NCBI GenBank assembly: GCA_900696525.1 | Contig: CAADGL010000007.1 | Location: 186,001 to 250,000 of the forward strand | Origin: an uncultured Planctomycetota bacterium | Lineage (GTDB): Bacteria; Planctomycetota; Phycisphaerae; UBA1845; Fen-1342 | DNA length: 64,000 nt | Reading direction: 5' to 3' | Shown: positions 8,515 through 17,261 of the stretch, one piece after another | How the letters are laid out: each line of letters starts with the position of its first letter | How positions within the stretch are numbered: position 1 is the first letter of the stretch | Position numbers and translations under genes: made by a program | The notes under the pieces: generated by a model | What the model saw: the letters and a program-made list of their open reading frames with translations, nothing else | Database searches by the model: none | Told to the model about the DNA's origin: nothing

Positions 8515-10860
8515 ATGAGCCACACCACGCCGTCGCCTCGCCCGCCGCCCGGTCCCATCGCCGTCCTCTTGGGGGTATTCGTCGGCCTGCCGGGACTTCC
8601 GGCGGGCTTCGCGCAGCCCGCCCCGTCGCCCGCCGCCGAGCAAGCGGAGCTGCTCGTCGACCTGGCCCGGGATCACGGCCTGGCCGTCCGCGGCAAGCAG
8701 ACGCGCGCCGACGTGCGGCACATCCGCACGCTGCTCCGCGCCGCTCAACGGCTCGACCCCGCCAACTGGCAGGCCGGACTCTGGCTCTACGAGCTCGCCG
8801 CGCTCGAACGCGACGAGGCCGCCGCTATCGCCGCGCTCGAACGACTCATCGCCATCGACCCTGCCCACGAGCACGCCTTCGCCCTCTGGCTCGACGCGGC
8901 CGAGCGCCGCCGGCAGACGCTCGAGTCGCGCCGCGCCTGGCTGACGAGCCTGCTGGATACGCCGAGGCCCCCCTTCGCCGAGTCGATGATCCGCGCCCGG
9001 CTTGCGGGCCTGGCGCTCGAGCAGGCGAACTACGACGCGGCCCGCGACCTGCTCGCCGAAGCCCGCCGTCTCGACCCGCTTAACCTCGAGGCCGCCTTGC
9101 TCGCGCTGCGCGCCTTGCCGTCCAACGCTGCACCGGTTGAAGTTCTGACAGCGCAGTTGCAGGCCCTTCAGCTTCACCCGACGAACCCGGAGCTGCCCTG
9201 GGAGATCGGACGGCTGCTCGAAGACGCCGGACTCCCCCAGGACGCCTCCGTTTTCCTGAACTACGGGATGCTCCTGGCCGGCCCGCCGGCCGCCCTGCCG
9301 CCCGCCGCCCGGCTCGAGCTGGTTCGCAACCGGGCCGCCTGCGGCGATTACCTCGGCGCGCTGGAGTTCAGCCGGTCCGGGCTCGACGCCTGCGCCAGCG
9401 ACCCCGCCTACCTGATGTACCACTACTGGCTTGGTCGCCGGACTGAACGCCCGGTCGACTTCGCCATGGCACGCGGCCTGCTCGAAAAACTCCTCTCCGC
9501 CGTAAAGGACCCGCAGGATTGGCCGGTGGACCTCGTGGCCCAGGCCGCGTGGTTTCACTGCACGATCGACCCACAACCCGACCGCGCCCTGGCCTTGGCC
9601 CAGGCCGCCGCCGCCCGCGCCCCCGGCGACCCCTTCGTCTCGCGTGTGCTCGGCTGGGCGCTGGCGCTGGCCGGCAAGCCGGCGGCCGCGCGCGACGCGC
9701 TCGCGCCCCTGGCGCGCACCGACCCGTTCGCGGCCTACCAGTTGGCGCGCCTGCTCAAGGACGAGGGCGACGAGGCGGGCGCGCTGCGCGTCGTGCAAGG
9801 CCTGGGCCGCGTGCAACCCGGTAGCTACGCCCTCGACCTGCTCGCAACTCTGAACCTCCCGGGACCCGCCTCGCAGCCCGCGCCCGAGAGCGCCGCGCTC
9901 AGGCTGGCGCTCGCCGCCTTCCGCGCCGACGTGCTGAACTTCTGGCGCGAACCCGCGCGCTTCCTCGAGGCCCGCGTCGAGCCTGAACGCGCCGCCTTCG
10001 CGCCCGCCGACCGCTGGACCCTCACGTTCTCCCTCACCAACCGCGGCGACTTTCCCATCAGCCTCGGCCCGGATGGCCTTGTGAACCCCACCTTCCTGCT
10101 CTCCGTCACGACCGAGGGCGACCGCCGCCGCGAGTTCCCCAACCTCCTCACCGTCAGCGCCGACACCTTGCGCGTCCTGCGCCCGGGCCAGACCATCTCC
10201 GTGCGCCGAACCCTCGTCGGACCTCCCTACCGCGCCGCCCAGCTCACGCCCCAGCAGCTGCAACGCGTCTCCGTCGAGACCCTGCTGGATGCACAACGCG
10301 GCCGCGACGGCCGTTGGGTCCCAGCTCCAACCGGACAACGCCTGCGACCTCTCGCCTTCAACCGCGCCCCAGCCGCAACCAGCCCCGACGCGTGGAACGC
10401 CACTCTGGCCACCCTGCGGGGTGACGACTGGGCCGCGCGCGGCCGGGCCCTCAGGCAGTTGGGCGAATTGCTCGGCGAGCATCAACGTCACGCCCTGCGG
10501 CCGCTCCCGTATCGCCCGCAGCCCGTCCCCGTCGAGTCCATCGAGAACATCTTCGCCACGGCGCTGCGCGGCGACGTTGGCGTGCGCTTCCAGGCGCTCT
10601 ACGCACTGCTGCCGGCCGGCCTCAGCCGATCGCTGGCCGACGCCGTGCAGGACTGCCTGGCCCATGAAAGCTGGCTCGTGCGCCTGATGGCCCTCCGGCT
10701 GCTCGCGCGGTCCGACGCGCATTTCCTCGACGCCGCGCGGCTCCGCAGCCGCGACGACCCCGACGAGCTCGTTCGCGAGATGGCGCTCAGCCTCGTCGAG
10801 CGGTGGTCCCAGCCAGCCGCAGGACCTCCGGAAATGCCCCCGGGCAGCGCGCCGCCCTGA
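8515..10860 (+). CDS. Large exported TPR/HEAT-like protein
   Basis: 781 residues with an N-terminal hydrophobic signal (IAVLLGVFVGLPGLPAGFA, cleavage before QPAPS). Residues 40-480 are helical repeats of TPR type (for example RLDPLNLEAALLALRALP; LGWALALAGKPAAARDALAP). Residues about 500-610 look like a beta-domain (WTLTFSLTNRGDFPISLG), and the last 130 residues are HEAT-like (VRFQALYALLPAGLS; SWLVRLMALRLLARSDAHFL). Likely a periplasmic scaffold; function unknown. Confidence 0.7.
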   Translation: MSHTTPSPRPPPGPIAVLLGVFVGLPGLPAGFAQPAPSPAAEQAELLVDLARDHGLAVRGKQTRADVRHIRTLLRAAQRLDPANWQAGLWLYELAALERDEAAAIAALERLIAIDPAHEHAFALWLDAAERRRQTLESRRAWLTSLLDTPRPPFAESMIRARLAGLALEQANYDAARDLLAEARRLDPLNLEAALLALRALPSNAAPVEVLTAQLQALQLHPTNPELPWEIGRLLEDAGLPQDASVFLNYGMLLAGPPAALPPAARLELVRNRAACGDYLGALEFSRSGLDACASDPAYLMYHYWLGRRTERPVDFAMARGLLEKLLSAVKDPQDWPVDLVAQAAWFHCTIDPQPDRALALAQAAAARAPGDPFVSRVLGWALALAGKPAAARDALAPLARTDPFAAYQLARLLKDEGDEAGALRVVQGLGRVQPGSYALDLLATLNLPGPASQPAPESAALRLALAAFRADVLNFWREPARFLEARVEPERAAFAPADRWTLTFSLTNRGDFPISLGPDGLVNPTFLLSVTTEGDRRREFPNLLTVSADTLRVLRPGQTISVRRTLVGPPYRAAQLTPQQLQRVSVETLLDAQRGRDGRWVPAPTGQRLRPLAFNRAPAATSPDAWNATLATLRGDDWAARGRALRQLGELLGEHQRHALRPLPYRPQPVPVESIENIFATALRGDVGVRFQALYALLPAGLSRSLADAVQDCLAHESWLVRLMALRLLARSDAHFLDAARLRSRDDPDELVREMALSLVERWSQPAAGPPEMPPGSAPP

Positions 10861-10878
10861 ACCCGTGTCGGCCCCGGA

Positions 10879-10900
10879 ACGCCGGCAGCCCTCCCGGCGT
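10879..10900 (+). terminator. Hairpin after TPR/HEAT gene
   Basis: Perfect 7-bp inverted repeat ACGCCGG / CCGGCGT with an 8-base loop, 18 bases after the stop. There is no U-tract, so intrinsic termination is uncertain. Confidence 0.3.
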
Positions 10901-10962
10901 CGCGGAGATGTCCGATAGTTTCAGGCGCATTGACCCCGTCACGGCCGATCGGCGTAAACCTG

Positions 10963-10990
10963 TTGACGCGCCAGCCCCGATAGGTTGTAA
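10963..10990 (+). promoter_or_regulatory. Promoter of TPR lipoprotein gene
   Basis: TTGACG (10963-10968), 16-base spacer, TTGTAA (10985-10990). Transcript would begin near 10998 and have a leader of about 65 bases to the GTG at 11063. Confidence 0.5.
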
Positions 10991-11062
10991 AAGCGGTCTA
11001 CTTGCGCGGTTTGGGATGCGGTGATCCACCGTCCGCCAACAACGGAATCCAGGAGTTCGGGC

Positions 11063-12061
11063 GTGAGGCTCTGTCGAAAAACTGCGGTCGCTGTGCTGGC
11101 TCCGGGAATCGTCGCCCTCCTGGCAGGATGTGCTCTGAACCACCGGGCGGCCGACCTGTACCTTGACCGCGGAGACGCAGCCCTGGCCCGGCGCGACCTC
11201 CGCGCGGCGCTCGCGGAGTTCCGCGAGGCCGTCAAGCTCGACCCCCAACGCGCCGAGGCGCACGAAAAGCTCGGCTTGGCCTATAAGCAGGCCGGCGACC
11301 TGCCCCGCGCCGCCGACGCGCTCGAAGTCGCCGTCCGGCTCGACCCGCTCAATCAGCAATCCATGTTCGAGCTCGGCGACGTCTACCAGCTCCTCAACGA
11401 CCTGACGCGCGCCGTCCGCGCCTACCTCCGCGTCACCGAGCTGGCGCCGAAGAACTTCGACGCCTGGTCACGACTCGCACTCTGCCACCACCGCGCCGGC
11501 GACCTCAAGGCCGCCGTCGAGGCCTACCACGCCGCCATCTCGCTCCGCCCCGACAACGCCTACCTCTGGTTCAACCTCGGCGTCGCCGAGGACGCACGCG
11601 GCGCGCCCTACGAGGCCATCCGCGCCTACAAGCAATCGCTCGAACACGAAATGAACCAGCCCCTCGTCCTGGTCAACCTTGCCACCGTCTACATCAACCA
11701 GGATCGCCTCGACGTCGCCCGCCGAACGCTCGAATCGGCCATCCAGCTTGATCCACGCCTCTCCGTCGCGCACGAACGCCTCGCATACTGCCACTGGCTT
11801 GAAAACCGCCTCACCGAGGCCGCCGCCCATTACGGCCGCGCCATCGAGCTCGACCCCAAGAACGCACGGGCCCATTACGGGCTCGGCGGCGTCCGCATGA
11901 CGCAGTACCTGAGCGACCCGGGCCTGCTCGCCTTTCGCGACGAGGCCGTCGAGTGCTGGCACCGCAGCCTCGAGCTCGACCCCGACCAGCCCAAGGTGCG
12001 CGAGCTCATCGAGAAATACCGCGTCAAGTCCGAACGCCCCCCCCTCGCCGTGCAACGCTGA
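11063..12061 (+). CDS. TPR lipoprotein
   Basis: About 332 residues. A lipoprotein signal with lipobox LLAGC is followed by roughly eight tetratricopeptide repeats, well conserved (ALARRDLRAALAEFREAVKL; AHEKLGLAYKQAGDLPRAAD; DAWSRLALCHHRAGDLKAAV; YLWFNLGVAEDARGAPYEAI; AHERLAYCHWLENRLTEAAA). GTG at 11063 is preferred over ATG 11021 because AGGAG lies eight bases upstream (11051-11055). Likely an outer-membrane-anchored assembly or scaffold protein; partners unknown. Confidence 0.75.
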   Translation: MRLCRKTAVAVLAPGIVALLAGCALNHRAADLYLDRGDAALARRDLRAALAEFREAVKLDPQRAEAHEKLGLAYKQAGDLPRAADALEVAVRLDPLNQQSMFELGDVYQLLNDLTRAVRAYLRVTELAPKNFDAWSRLALCHHRAGDLKAAVEAYHAAISLRPDNAYLWFNLGVAEDARGAPYEAIRAYKQSLEHEMNQPLVLVNLATVYINQDRLDVARRTLESAIQLDPRLSVAHERLAYCHWLENRLTEAAAHYGRAIELDPKNARAHYGLGGVRMTQYLSDPGLLAFRDEAVECWHRSLELDPDQPKVRELIEKYRVKSERPPLAVQR

Positions 12062-12228
12062 CCCCTCCGCCGCGCCCGGCAGCCCGATCCGAGCCGCGCC
12101 CGTGAGGAAACGGTTGCGCCGGACGAATTCACATTGTGCCAAGGTCCGACTTCTCACGTGTTCATTTGTGCTCGCATCCGCTGCGATCGATCGCCTGGTT
12201 CCGACATCGCCTCACGTTCCGAGAGCGC

Positions 12229-12257
12229 TTGTTGCCGGCGTTGCCATTTCTTAGAAT
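12229..12257 (+). promoter_or_regulatory. Promoter of membrane protein gene
   Basis: TTGTTG (12229-12234), 17-base spacer, TAGAAT (12252-12257); leader about 85 bases to ATG 12349. Confidence 0.5.
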
Positions 12258-12348
12258 CCGCATCCCTTTTCCGGCGGAGCCGCGACGGTCGCCGAGCGGC
12301 CCGCCGCCGGTGCGACGCCTCCGTCGCTTGCGAGTGGAGAGAGAAGAC

Positions 12349-12942
12349 ATGCAGGCCGGCAGATCGACGCACGCCGCATTTCGCTTGCTCGTGCGACTTG
12401 CAGATCACGACGTCGTCCACGGCGGACGCGTCTTCCGGAGCTTTCGCGAGGCCCAGGGCTGCGTCGCAGCGGCGGTGCGCGCCGCGCGCGACGCCGGCGT
12501 TCATGCCGTCCTGCTGCAAACCGCCGCCCCATTGCGCGCCGCGAACGACCGCCCTGACCCCGCCCTTCGTGCGCCGCTTTACGCCTGGATCACCTTGAAG
12601 CACTGGGACGCTCCCGTCATCGAACGCATCCTGGCGCAGGACGCCACGCCGCCCGGCAATGGCCGCACCGGTCCGTCACACAACCCTCCCCGGCCCCCGG
12701 CCCCCGGCCCGGCGGCACGCGCCCCCAACCCGCTGCACGCCGCCACCGCCGAAGCCCAGCATCGCCCCACACGCTGGGATCTCGTCGGGGCAGCCGCGTT
12801 CACGCTCGCCGCCATCGTCGGACTGTTCCTCTTGCAGAGCGGCGGACGGCACGCGGCGCTCGCCTCTTCACCCGCGGTGGACTTCGACGCCCCAGCCCGC
12901 TGCCTCGAAGGGCTTGTCTACGTCGCCGACGACGCCGGCTGA
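12349..12942 (+). CDS. Single-helix membrane protein, unknown
   Basis: 197 residues. The first 90 residues form a small alpha/beta domain (FRLLVRLADHDVVHGGRVFR; GVHAVLLQTAAPL); then a Pro/Ala-rich linker, and one membrane helix near residues 146-166 (AAFTLAAIVGLFLL). ATG 12349 is chosen because of a purine-rich GGAGAGAGAAGA just upstream and the promoter at 12229. No family recognised. Confidence 0.6.
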   Translation: MQAGRSTHAAFRLLVRLADHDVVHGGRVFRSFREAQGCVAAAVRAARDAGVHAVLLQTAAPLRAANDRPDPALRAPLYAWITLKHWDAPVIERILAQDATPPGNGRTGPSHNPPRPPAPGPAARAPNPLHAATAEAQHRPTRWDLVGAAAFTLAAIVGLFLLQSGGRHAALASSPAVDFDAPARCLEGLVYVADDAG

Positions 12943-12990
12943 AAACCGGCCGCTGCCGGCCGCGCCGTTCCCATGCCGATACACGCTACC

Positions 12991-13992
12991 ATGCGCGTCA
13001 TGTCGGAGCCCGTCTGCTACATCACGGACTTCTGGACCGGCGCCGTCGACGTCGAGCAGGCCGCGATGGACGGCGCCGCGCGCGTCGTCGCCCTCGGCGC
13101 CGCGCACGAGACCGAGCTCCTCCCGCGCGTCCGCGACGCCGCCGCCCTGCTCGTCTGGCACGAAATCCGCATCCCCGCCGCCGTCATCGACGCCCTCGCC
13201 GACTGCAAGGCCATCGTCCGCGTCGGCGTCGGATTCGACAACGTCGATCTTGCGGCGGCCAGGCGGCGCGGAATCCCAGTATGCAACGTGCCCGACTACG
13301 GGACCGAAGACGTTGCCGATCACGCCATCGCGCTGATGCTCGCCCTCGTGCGGAACCTGCCCGAGTTCGCGGCCGACCTGCGCGCCGCGCCGCCGCGCTG
13401 GGACGCGCGCCACTGCCGCCGGACGCCGCGCCTGCGCGGCATGGTCTTCGGCGCCGTCGGGCTCGGACGCATCGGCAGCGCCACCGCCCTGCGCGCCCGG
13501 GCCTTCGGCATGGACGTGGTCGCTTTCGATCCGTACATACCCGACGGCCGCGACAAGGCCCTCGGCGTCCGCCGCGCCGAAACGCTGCCCGAGCTGCTCG
13601 CGCAGAGCGACGTCGTCTCGCTGCACACGCCGCTGACCGCGGAGACGCGCAGCCTGATCGACGCGGCGGCGCTGGCGCATCTCAAGCGCGGGGCCATCCT
13701 GCTGAACACGGCCCGCGGCCCCATCTGCGACACGCGGGCCGTGCTGGCAGCGCTGGAGAGCGGCCGCCTGGGCGGCGCCGGCCTCGACGTGCTGCCCGTC
13801 GAGCCGCCGCCGGCTGACGACCCCCTCCTCGCCGCCCACCGCACGCCCGGACACGTCGCCCACTACCGCTGCCTGCTCACACCGCACTCGGCGTTCTACA
13901 CCGAGGAGGGCTTCGTCGAGATGCGCCGCAAGGCGGCGCTGGAAGCCCGCCGGGCGATCCGCGGCGAGCGGCTGCGGAACCCCGTGGCATGA
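12991..13992 (+). CDS. D-isomer-specific 2-hydroxyacid dehydrogenase (CtBP-like)
   Basis: About 333 residues of NAD-dependent dehydrogenase. The Rossmann motif is GLGRIGSATALRARAFGMDV with Asp in FDPY; then SLHTPLTAETRSLID, NTARGPICDTRAVLAAL (catalytic Arg region NTARG), a Glu in LDVLPVEPPP, and the catalytic His in LTPHSAFYTEEG. It is closer to C-terminal-binding-protein/glyoxylate-type members than to SerA, since no ACT domain follows. Substrate unknown. Starts at 12973 and 13000 are also possible; none has a clear ribosome binding site. Confidence 0.83.
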   Translation: MRVMSEPVCYITDFWTGAVDVEQAAMDGAARVVALGAAHETELLPRVRDAAALLVWHEIRIPAAVIDALADCKAIVRVGVGFDNVDLAAARRRGIPVCNVPDYGTEDVADHAIALMLALVRNLPEFAADLRAAPPRWDARHCRRTPRLRGMVFGAVGLGRIGSATALRARAFGMDVVAFDPYIPDGRDKALGVRRAETLPELLAQSDVVSLHTPLTAETRSLIDAAALAHLKRGAILLNTARGPICDTRAVLAALESGRLGGAGLDVLPVEPPPADDPLLAAHRTPGHVAHYRCLLTPHSAFYTEEGFVEMRRKAALEARRAIRGERLRNPVA

Positions 13993-14020
13993 AGCCCGCG
14001 CACCCCGGCAGCCTCGCCGC

Positions 14021-14599
14021 TCACCACTGCACGGACAGTCCCAACGCCCGGCCCAGCCGGCGCAGGTACGCCTCCCGCGGAATCTCCACGGCACCGAAGC
14101 GGGCCAGGTGCGGCGTGAGCCACTGGGTATCGAGCAGCGCGAAGCCGCGCTCGCGCAGGCGCTGCACAAGCCCCACCAGCGCCACTTTCGACGCGTCGGT
14201 CACGCGGTGAAACATCGACTCGCCGAAGAACGCCCCCCCGATCGCCACGCCGTACAGCCCGCCCGCCAGCCGCCCGTCTTTCCACGCCTCGACGCTGTGC
14301 GCAAAGCCCATCGCGTGCAGCGCCGTGTACAGCCGCATGATGCGCGGCGAGATCCACGTGCCCTCGGCGCGCTCGGCACACGCCGCGATCACCTCGGCGA
14401 ATGCCGTGTCGCGGCGCAGCTCGAAGACGCCCCGCCGCACCGTCTTGCGCAGCGTGTAGGGGACGTGAAAGCGGTCGAGCTCGATGATGCAGCGCGGATC
14501 GGGGCTGAACCAGCGGATGCGCCCGCGGTGGTCCGCCATCGGAAACGCCCCGGCGCAATAGGCCCGGAGCACCAGCTCCGGCGAAATGCCGTCGCTCAT
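14021..14599 (-). CDS. aat: Leucyl/phenylalanyl-tRNA--protein transferase
   Basis: 192 residues, slightly shorter than the E. coli enzyme. Diagnostic segments: AYCAGAFPMAD, RIRWFSPDPRCIIELDRFHV, GTWISPRIMRLYTALHAMGF, GGLYGVAIGGAFFGESMFHR and LDTQWLTPHLARFGAVEIPR. It transfers Leu or Phe from tRNA to proteins with N-terminal Lys/Arg, making substrates for ClpS/ClpAP. It lies 13 bases downstream of surE on the same strand, so the two are likely co-transcribed. Confidence 0.94.
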   Translation of the reverse strand: MSDGISPELVLRAYCAGAFPMADHRGRIRWFSPDPRCIIELDRFHVPYTLRKTVRRGVFELRRDTAFAEVIAACAERAEGTWISPRIMRLYTALHAMGFAHSVEAWKDGRLAGGLYGVAIGGAFFGESMFHRVTDASKVALVGLVQRLRERGFALLDTQWLTPHLARFGAVEIPREAYLRRLGRALGLSVQW

Positions 14600-14612
14600 C
14601 GGCGGCCCGGCC

Positions 14613-15383
14613 TCACTCGAACGTCGCGGGCCAGCTCCATTCGGCCACCTCCTTCAGCGCGGCGTGGTGCGTCATGTCGAAACGCAGCGGCGTCACAGCG
14701 ACGTAGCGCTCCGCCAGCGCGTGCAGATCGCTGTCCGGGTGCTCCTGCGCTTCGGGCATGCGGCCGTCGAGCCAGTAGATCGTCCGGCCCTGTCCGTCGG
14801 GCTTGCTCAGGTAGTGGTCGCGCATCGGCAGCGTGCCCTGCGCACAGACGCGCACCCCCCGCGGCCAGCCCGCGTCCAACGCCGGGATGTTCACGTTCAG
14901 GCACGTCCCGGGCGCGGGCGCGCTCGCGACGTAACGCTCGAAGATCTGCCGGGCAATCCGCGCAGCGCGCGTGAAATCCAGCTCCCCCGACAGCTCCAGC
15001 GAGAACGCGATCGACGGGATGCGGAAGAACGCCGCCTCCACCGCCCCAGCCACCGTCCCGCTGTACAGCACGTTGATCGACGTGTTCGCCCCGCTGTTGA
15101 TGCCGCTCACGACGAAGTCCGGCCGCGGCCGAACCAGCTCCAGCAACGCCAGCTTCACGCAGTCCGCGGGCTTCCCGTCCACGCTGAAGCCCCAGAAGAG
15201 CTGGTTGACGTGCACGCGCTGCACCAGCATCGGCGTCAGCACCGAAATCGCGTGCCCCATCGCCGATTGCGTCGTCTCCGGCGCAACCACCTCCACCTGT
15301 CCCAGGTCCGCCAGCGCCTGATACAGCGCGCTGAGCCCCGGGGCCATGATCCCGTCGTCGTTCGTGATCAGGATGCGCATCAC
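14613..15383 (-). CDS. surE: 5'-nucleotidase SurE
   Basis: 256 residues. The N-terminal MRILITNDDGIMAPGL carries the Asp-Asp metal site; SGINSGANTSINVLYSGTVAGAVEA includes the catalytic Ser/Asn loop. It hydrolyses nucleoside 5'-monophosphates and similar phosphates. First gene of a surE-aat pair. Start at the canonical MRILITNDDG. Confidence 0.94.
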   Translation of the reverse strand: MMRILITNDDGIMAPGLSALYQALADLGQVEVVAPETTQSAMGHAISVLTPMLVQRVHVNQLFWGFSVDGKPADCVKLALLELVRPRPDFVVSGINSGANTSINVLYSGTVAGAVEAAFFRIPSIAFSLELSGELDFTRAARIARQIFERYVASAPAPGTCLNVNIPALDAGWPRGVRVCAQGTLPMRDHYLSKPDGQGRTIYWLDGRMPEAQEHPDSDLHALAERYVAVTPLRFDMTHHAALKEVAEWSWPATFE

Positions 15384-15426
15384 CGAATGGTATTCGCCGC
15401 CGCGCCGCTTGCCGAGCGCCGCGCCG

Positions 15427-15921
15427 TCACTCGCGATGCAGGAACGACAGGTGCAGCTCGGCGTGACGCAGGTTCAAGGCGATGCGCTCCTCCTGCGTCA
15501 TGGACCCGAACACCGGGCTGTCATGGCGCGCCGGCTCGCGCCCCAGCCGCTCCAGCGCCGCCCGCAGCCGCCGCGCGCCTTCCTCCGTACTCAGCACCTC
15601 CGTCCCGTACGTGCCGCCCGGCGCATCCGGAATCCGCACCCCCGCCGGCAACCCGCCGTAGAGGTACCTCTTCCGCGAAAGCCGCACGATGAAACGCACG
15701 AGCCACGGCGGCCGCTTGCCCGGGTAGCCCTCATACGCGTAGTCGATCCACGCCGCCAGGTGGCCCAGGATCTGCCCGGCCGTCCACGCCCCGGCGCAGC
15801 GCAGCCGGCCGGCGGCATCGGCGACCTCGATCAGCTCCACCTCGCGAAGCAGTTCGTCGATGCTGGAGAACCGCAGCGCACGACGCGGCGCCGTGGCGGG
15901 GGAAACAGTAACGCGACGCAT
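15427..15921 (-). CDS. DUF1569 (DinB-like metal-binding) protein
   Basis: 164 residues of the DUF1569 family, related to the DinB/YfiT four-helix bundle. Candidate metal-binding histidines are in WTAGQILGHLAAWI and in NLRHAELHLSFLHRE. The family's role is unknown; members may be thiol- or metal-dependent transferases. A TATAAT is only six bases from the ATG, so the mRNA should be leaderless. Confidence 0.75.
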   Translation of the reverse strand: MRRVTVSPATAPRRALRFSSIDELLREVELIEVADAAGRLRCAGAWTAGQILGHLAAWIDYAYEGYPGKRPPWLVRFIVRLSRKRYLYGGLPAGVRIPDAPGGTYGTEVLSTEEGARRLRAALERLGREPARHDSPVFGSMTQEERIALNLRHAELHLSFLHRE

Positions 15922-15927
15922 CCTCGA

Positions 15928-15933
15928 ATTATA
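15928..15933 (-). promoter_or_regulatory. -10 box placing ATG at the transcription start
   Basis: Minus-strand TATAAT followed by six bases (TCGAGG) and then the ATG at 15921. With normal spacing the transcript begins at or within a base or two of the ATG. No convincing -35. Confidence 0.5.
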
Positions 15934-16023
15934 CCCGAAGCGGAAGCCCTGTCGGACCGGCGCGTGGATCGGGAGCGCCTCGGTGGAGCGCCTGAGAAGT
16001 CCCCGTGGCTCCGGGACGCCACC

Positions 16024-16551
16024 TTAGTTGATGCGCGGAGAGCGCGACAACCGCTCCCAGCTCGCGCGCACCAGGTGCAGCCCGTGCACGCAGGCCTCGA
16101 ACTCGCTGCTCAGCCGCCGAAGCAGGTCCGCCGGCGGCTCAGAGCCCGGCTGGCTCAACTCGCTGGCGATGACATACGAGCGCTTGCCGCGCTGCACGTA
16201 CTCAATCAGGCGGTCGGCCCCGGCGAGCCGCGGCCGCAGCGCCTCTGGATACACGCCTGTCCAGAACAGCGTCAGGTCGCCGATGTAGCGGTTCACAAGC
16301 CGCCGGCGATCCTCGATGGTCAGGTGGTCGCCGACACGTGCCTGGGCCTCCATTTGCGAGACCTCGCGTATCACCTCGCCGTCGACCGTCTGCAAGCGGA
16401 AGATCTGGTCGATGTGCACGAACTCGAGCATCAGTCGCCCGACGTAATCCGTGACGCGCGGGTCACAGATGCCGACCTCGGTCATGAAGACCTGCTCGAC
16501 GCTGCCCTGAAACAGATTACCCAGCTCTCGCAACGCCCCCAGCGATAGCAC
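16024..16551 (-). CDS. Conserved-looking cytoplasmic protein, unknown
   Basis: 175 residues from GTG 16551, with GAGG seven bases upstream. A longer frame from 16629 exists but would begin upstream of the promoter at 16595-16623, so I reject it. The protein is mostly helical with charged surface (LREVSQMEAQ-like helices, VGDHLTIEDRRRLVNRYIGD, SYVIASELSQ). It has no signal peptide or membrane helix and no family I recognise. Confidence 0.58.
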   Translation of the reverse strand: MLSLGALRELGNLFQGSVEQVFMTEVGICDPRVTDYVGRLMLEFVHIDQIFRLQTVDGEVIREVSQMEAQARVGDHLTIEDRRRLVNRYIGDLTLFWTGVYPEALRPRLAGADRLIEYVQRGKRSYVIASELSQPGSEPPADLLRRLSSEFEACVHGLHLVRASWERLSRSPRIN

Positions 16552-16594
16552 GCGCGCACCTCGTCTACAGACTCTGCCCTCGGCCCCCAACCCT

Positions 16595-16623
16595 ATTATT
16601 CTGTCCGGCCCCGACAGAGCCAA
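16595..16623 (-). promoter_or_regulatory. Promoter of unknown gene 16024-16551
   Basis: Minus strand TTGGCT (16623-16618), 17-base spacer, AATAAT (16600-16595). Confidence 0.45.
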
Positions 16624-16688
16624 CGCCAAATGCGCGCACAGTCGGCATTCGCCCGTTTATGGGCCCCCCCAACCCGACCTCCCAGCCG

Positions 16689-16716
16689 TTAACACCGCCG
16701 CCAAGCCGTGTATCAT
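16689..16716 (+). promoter_or_regulatory. Promoter of the rpiB-pgi-gnd-zwf operon
   Basis: TTAACA (16689-16694), 16-base spacer, TATCAT (16711-16716). An upstream ATG at 16715 lies inside the -10 box, so it cannot be the start of rpiB; the GTG at 16760 can. Confidence 0.55.
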
Positions 16717-16759
16717 GTCCGCTTGGGCGCCGGACCCATGGCCCCATCGGAGCGACACC

Positions 16760-17233
16760 GTGCTGGTCGGACTGGCCGCGGATCACGGCGGATTCGAACT
16801 CAAGCAGGCGCTGGCCTCGGCGCTAAAAACCGCCGGTCACCACGTCCGCGACTTCGGCGCGTTCGCGGCCGATCCCGCCGACGATTATCCGGACTTCGTC
16901 ATCCCCCTCGCACGCGCCGTCGCCGACGCCAGCGTCCAGCGCGGCGTCGCCGTCTGCGGCAGCGGCGTCGCCGTCTGCGGCAGCGGCGTCGGCGCGGCGG
17001 TGGCGGCGAACAAGGTGCGCGGCGTGCGGGCCGGCCTCTGCCACGACCACTACTCTGCCGGCCAGGGCGTCGAGCACGACGACATGAACGTGCTGGTTCT
17101 CGGCGGGCGCGTCGTCGGCTTCGCCGTCGCCTGGGACAACGTGCAGGCGTTCCTCGCTGCCCGCTACACCGGCGAGGCGCGGCATGCCCGGCGCCTGGGC
17201 AAAGTGTTGGCCATCGAGATCGCCGGCCACTGA
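16760..17233 (+). CDS. rpiB: Ribose-5-phosphate isomerase B with duplicated active-site loop
   Basis: LacAB/RpiB family isomerase (ribose 5-P to ribulose 5-P). From GTG 16760 (GGAG seven bases before) it is 157 residues. Motifs: [14 protein letters not shown], the CGSGVG anion-hole loop, [19 protein letters not shown] and LVLGGRVVG. The catalytic-cysteine segment GVAVCGS occurs twice in a row (Cys66 and Cys73) because of a perfect 21-bp tandem duplication; without it the protein would be 150 residues, the usual family length. It is first in an operon with pgi, gnd and zwf. Whether the enzyme is active with the seven-residue insertion is unknown. Confidence 0.88.
   Translation: MLVGLAADHGGFELKQALASALKTAGHHVRDFGAFAADPADDYPDFVIPLARAVADASVQRGVAVCGSGVAVCGSGVGAAVAANKVRGVRAGLCHDHYSAGQGVEHDDMNVLVLGGRVVGFAVAWDNVQAFLAARYTGEARHARRLGKVLAIEIAGH
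16943..16984 (+). repeat. Perfect 21-bp in-frame tandem duplication in rpiB
   Basis: Bases 16943-16963 are repeated exactly at 16964-16984. The unit encodes Gly-Val-Ala-Val-Cys-Gly-Ser, which carries the active-site cysteine. Confidence 0.95.
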
Positions 17234-17261
17234 CACCGGATCACGCGGAGGGACTCGCGCC

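Noticed and set aside
8236-10722. Long minus-strand frame opposite the TPR/HEAT gene
   Set aside because: GC-bias shadow with Gly/Arg/Ala-rich content and no family features.
16552-16629. Longer start for the unknown minus-strand gene
   Set aside because: Would begin upstream of the promoter at 16595-16623.
16715-16760. ATG at 16715 as rpiB start
   Set aside because: It lies within the -10 box of the promoter and adds a non-family N-terminus; GTG 16760 gives a standard RpiB N-terminus with GGAG.
16788-16800. GGATTCGAACTC resembling a tRNA T-loop
   Set aside because: Inside rpiB coding sequence, with no acceptor or anticodon stems around it.
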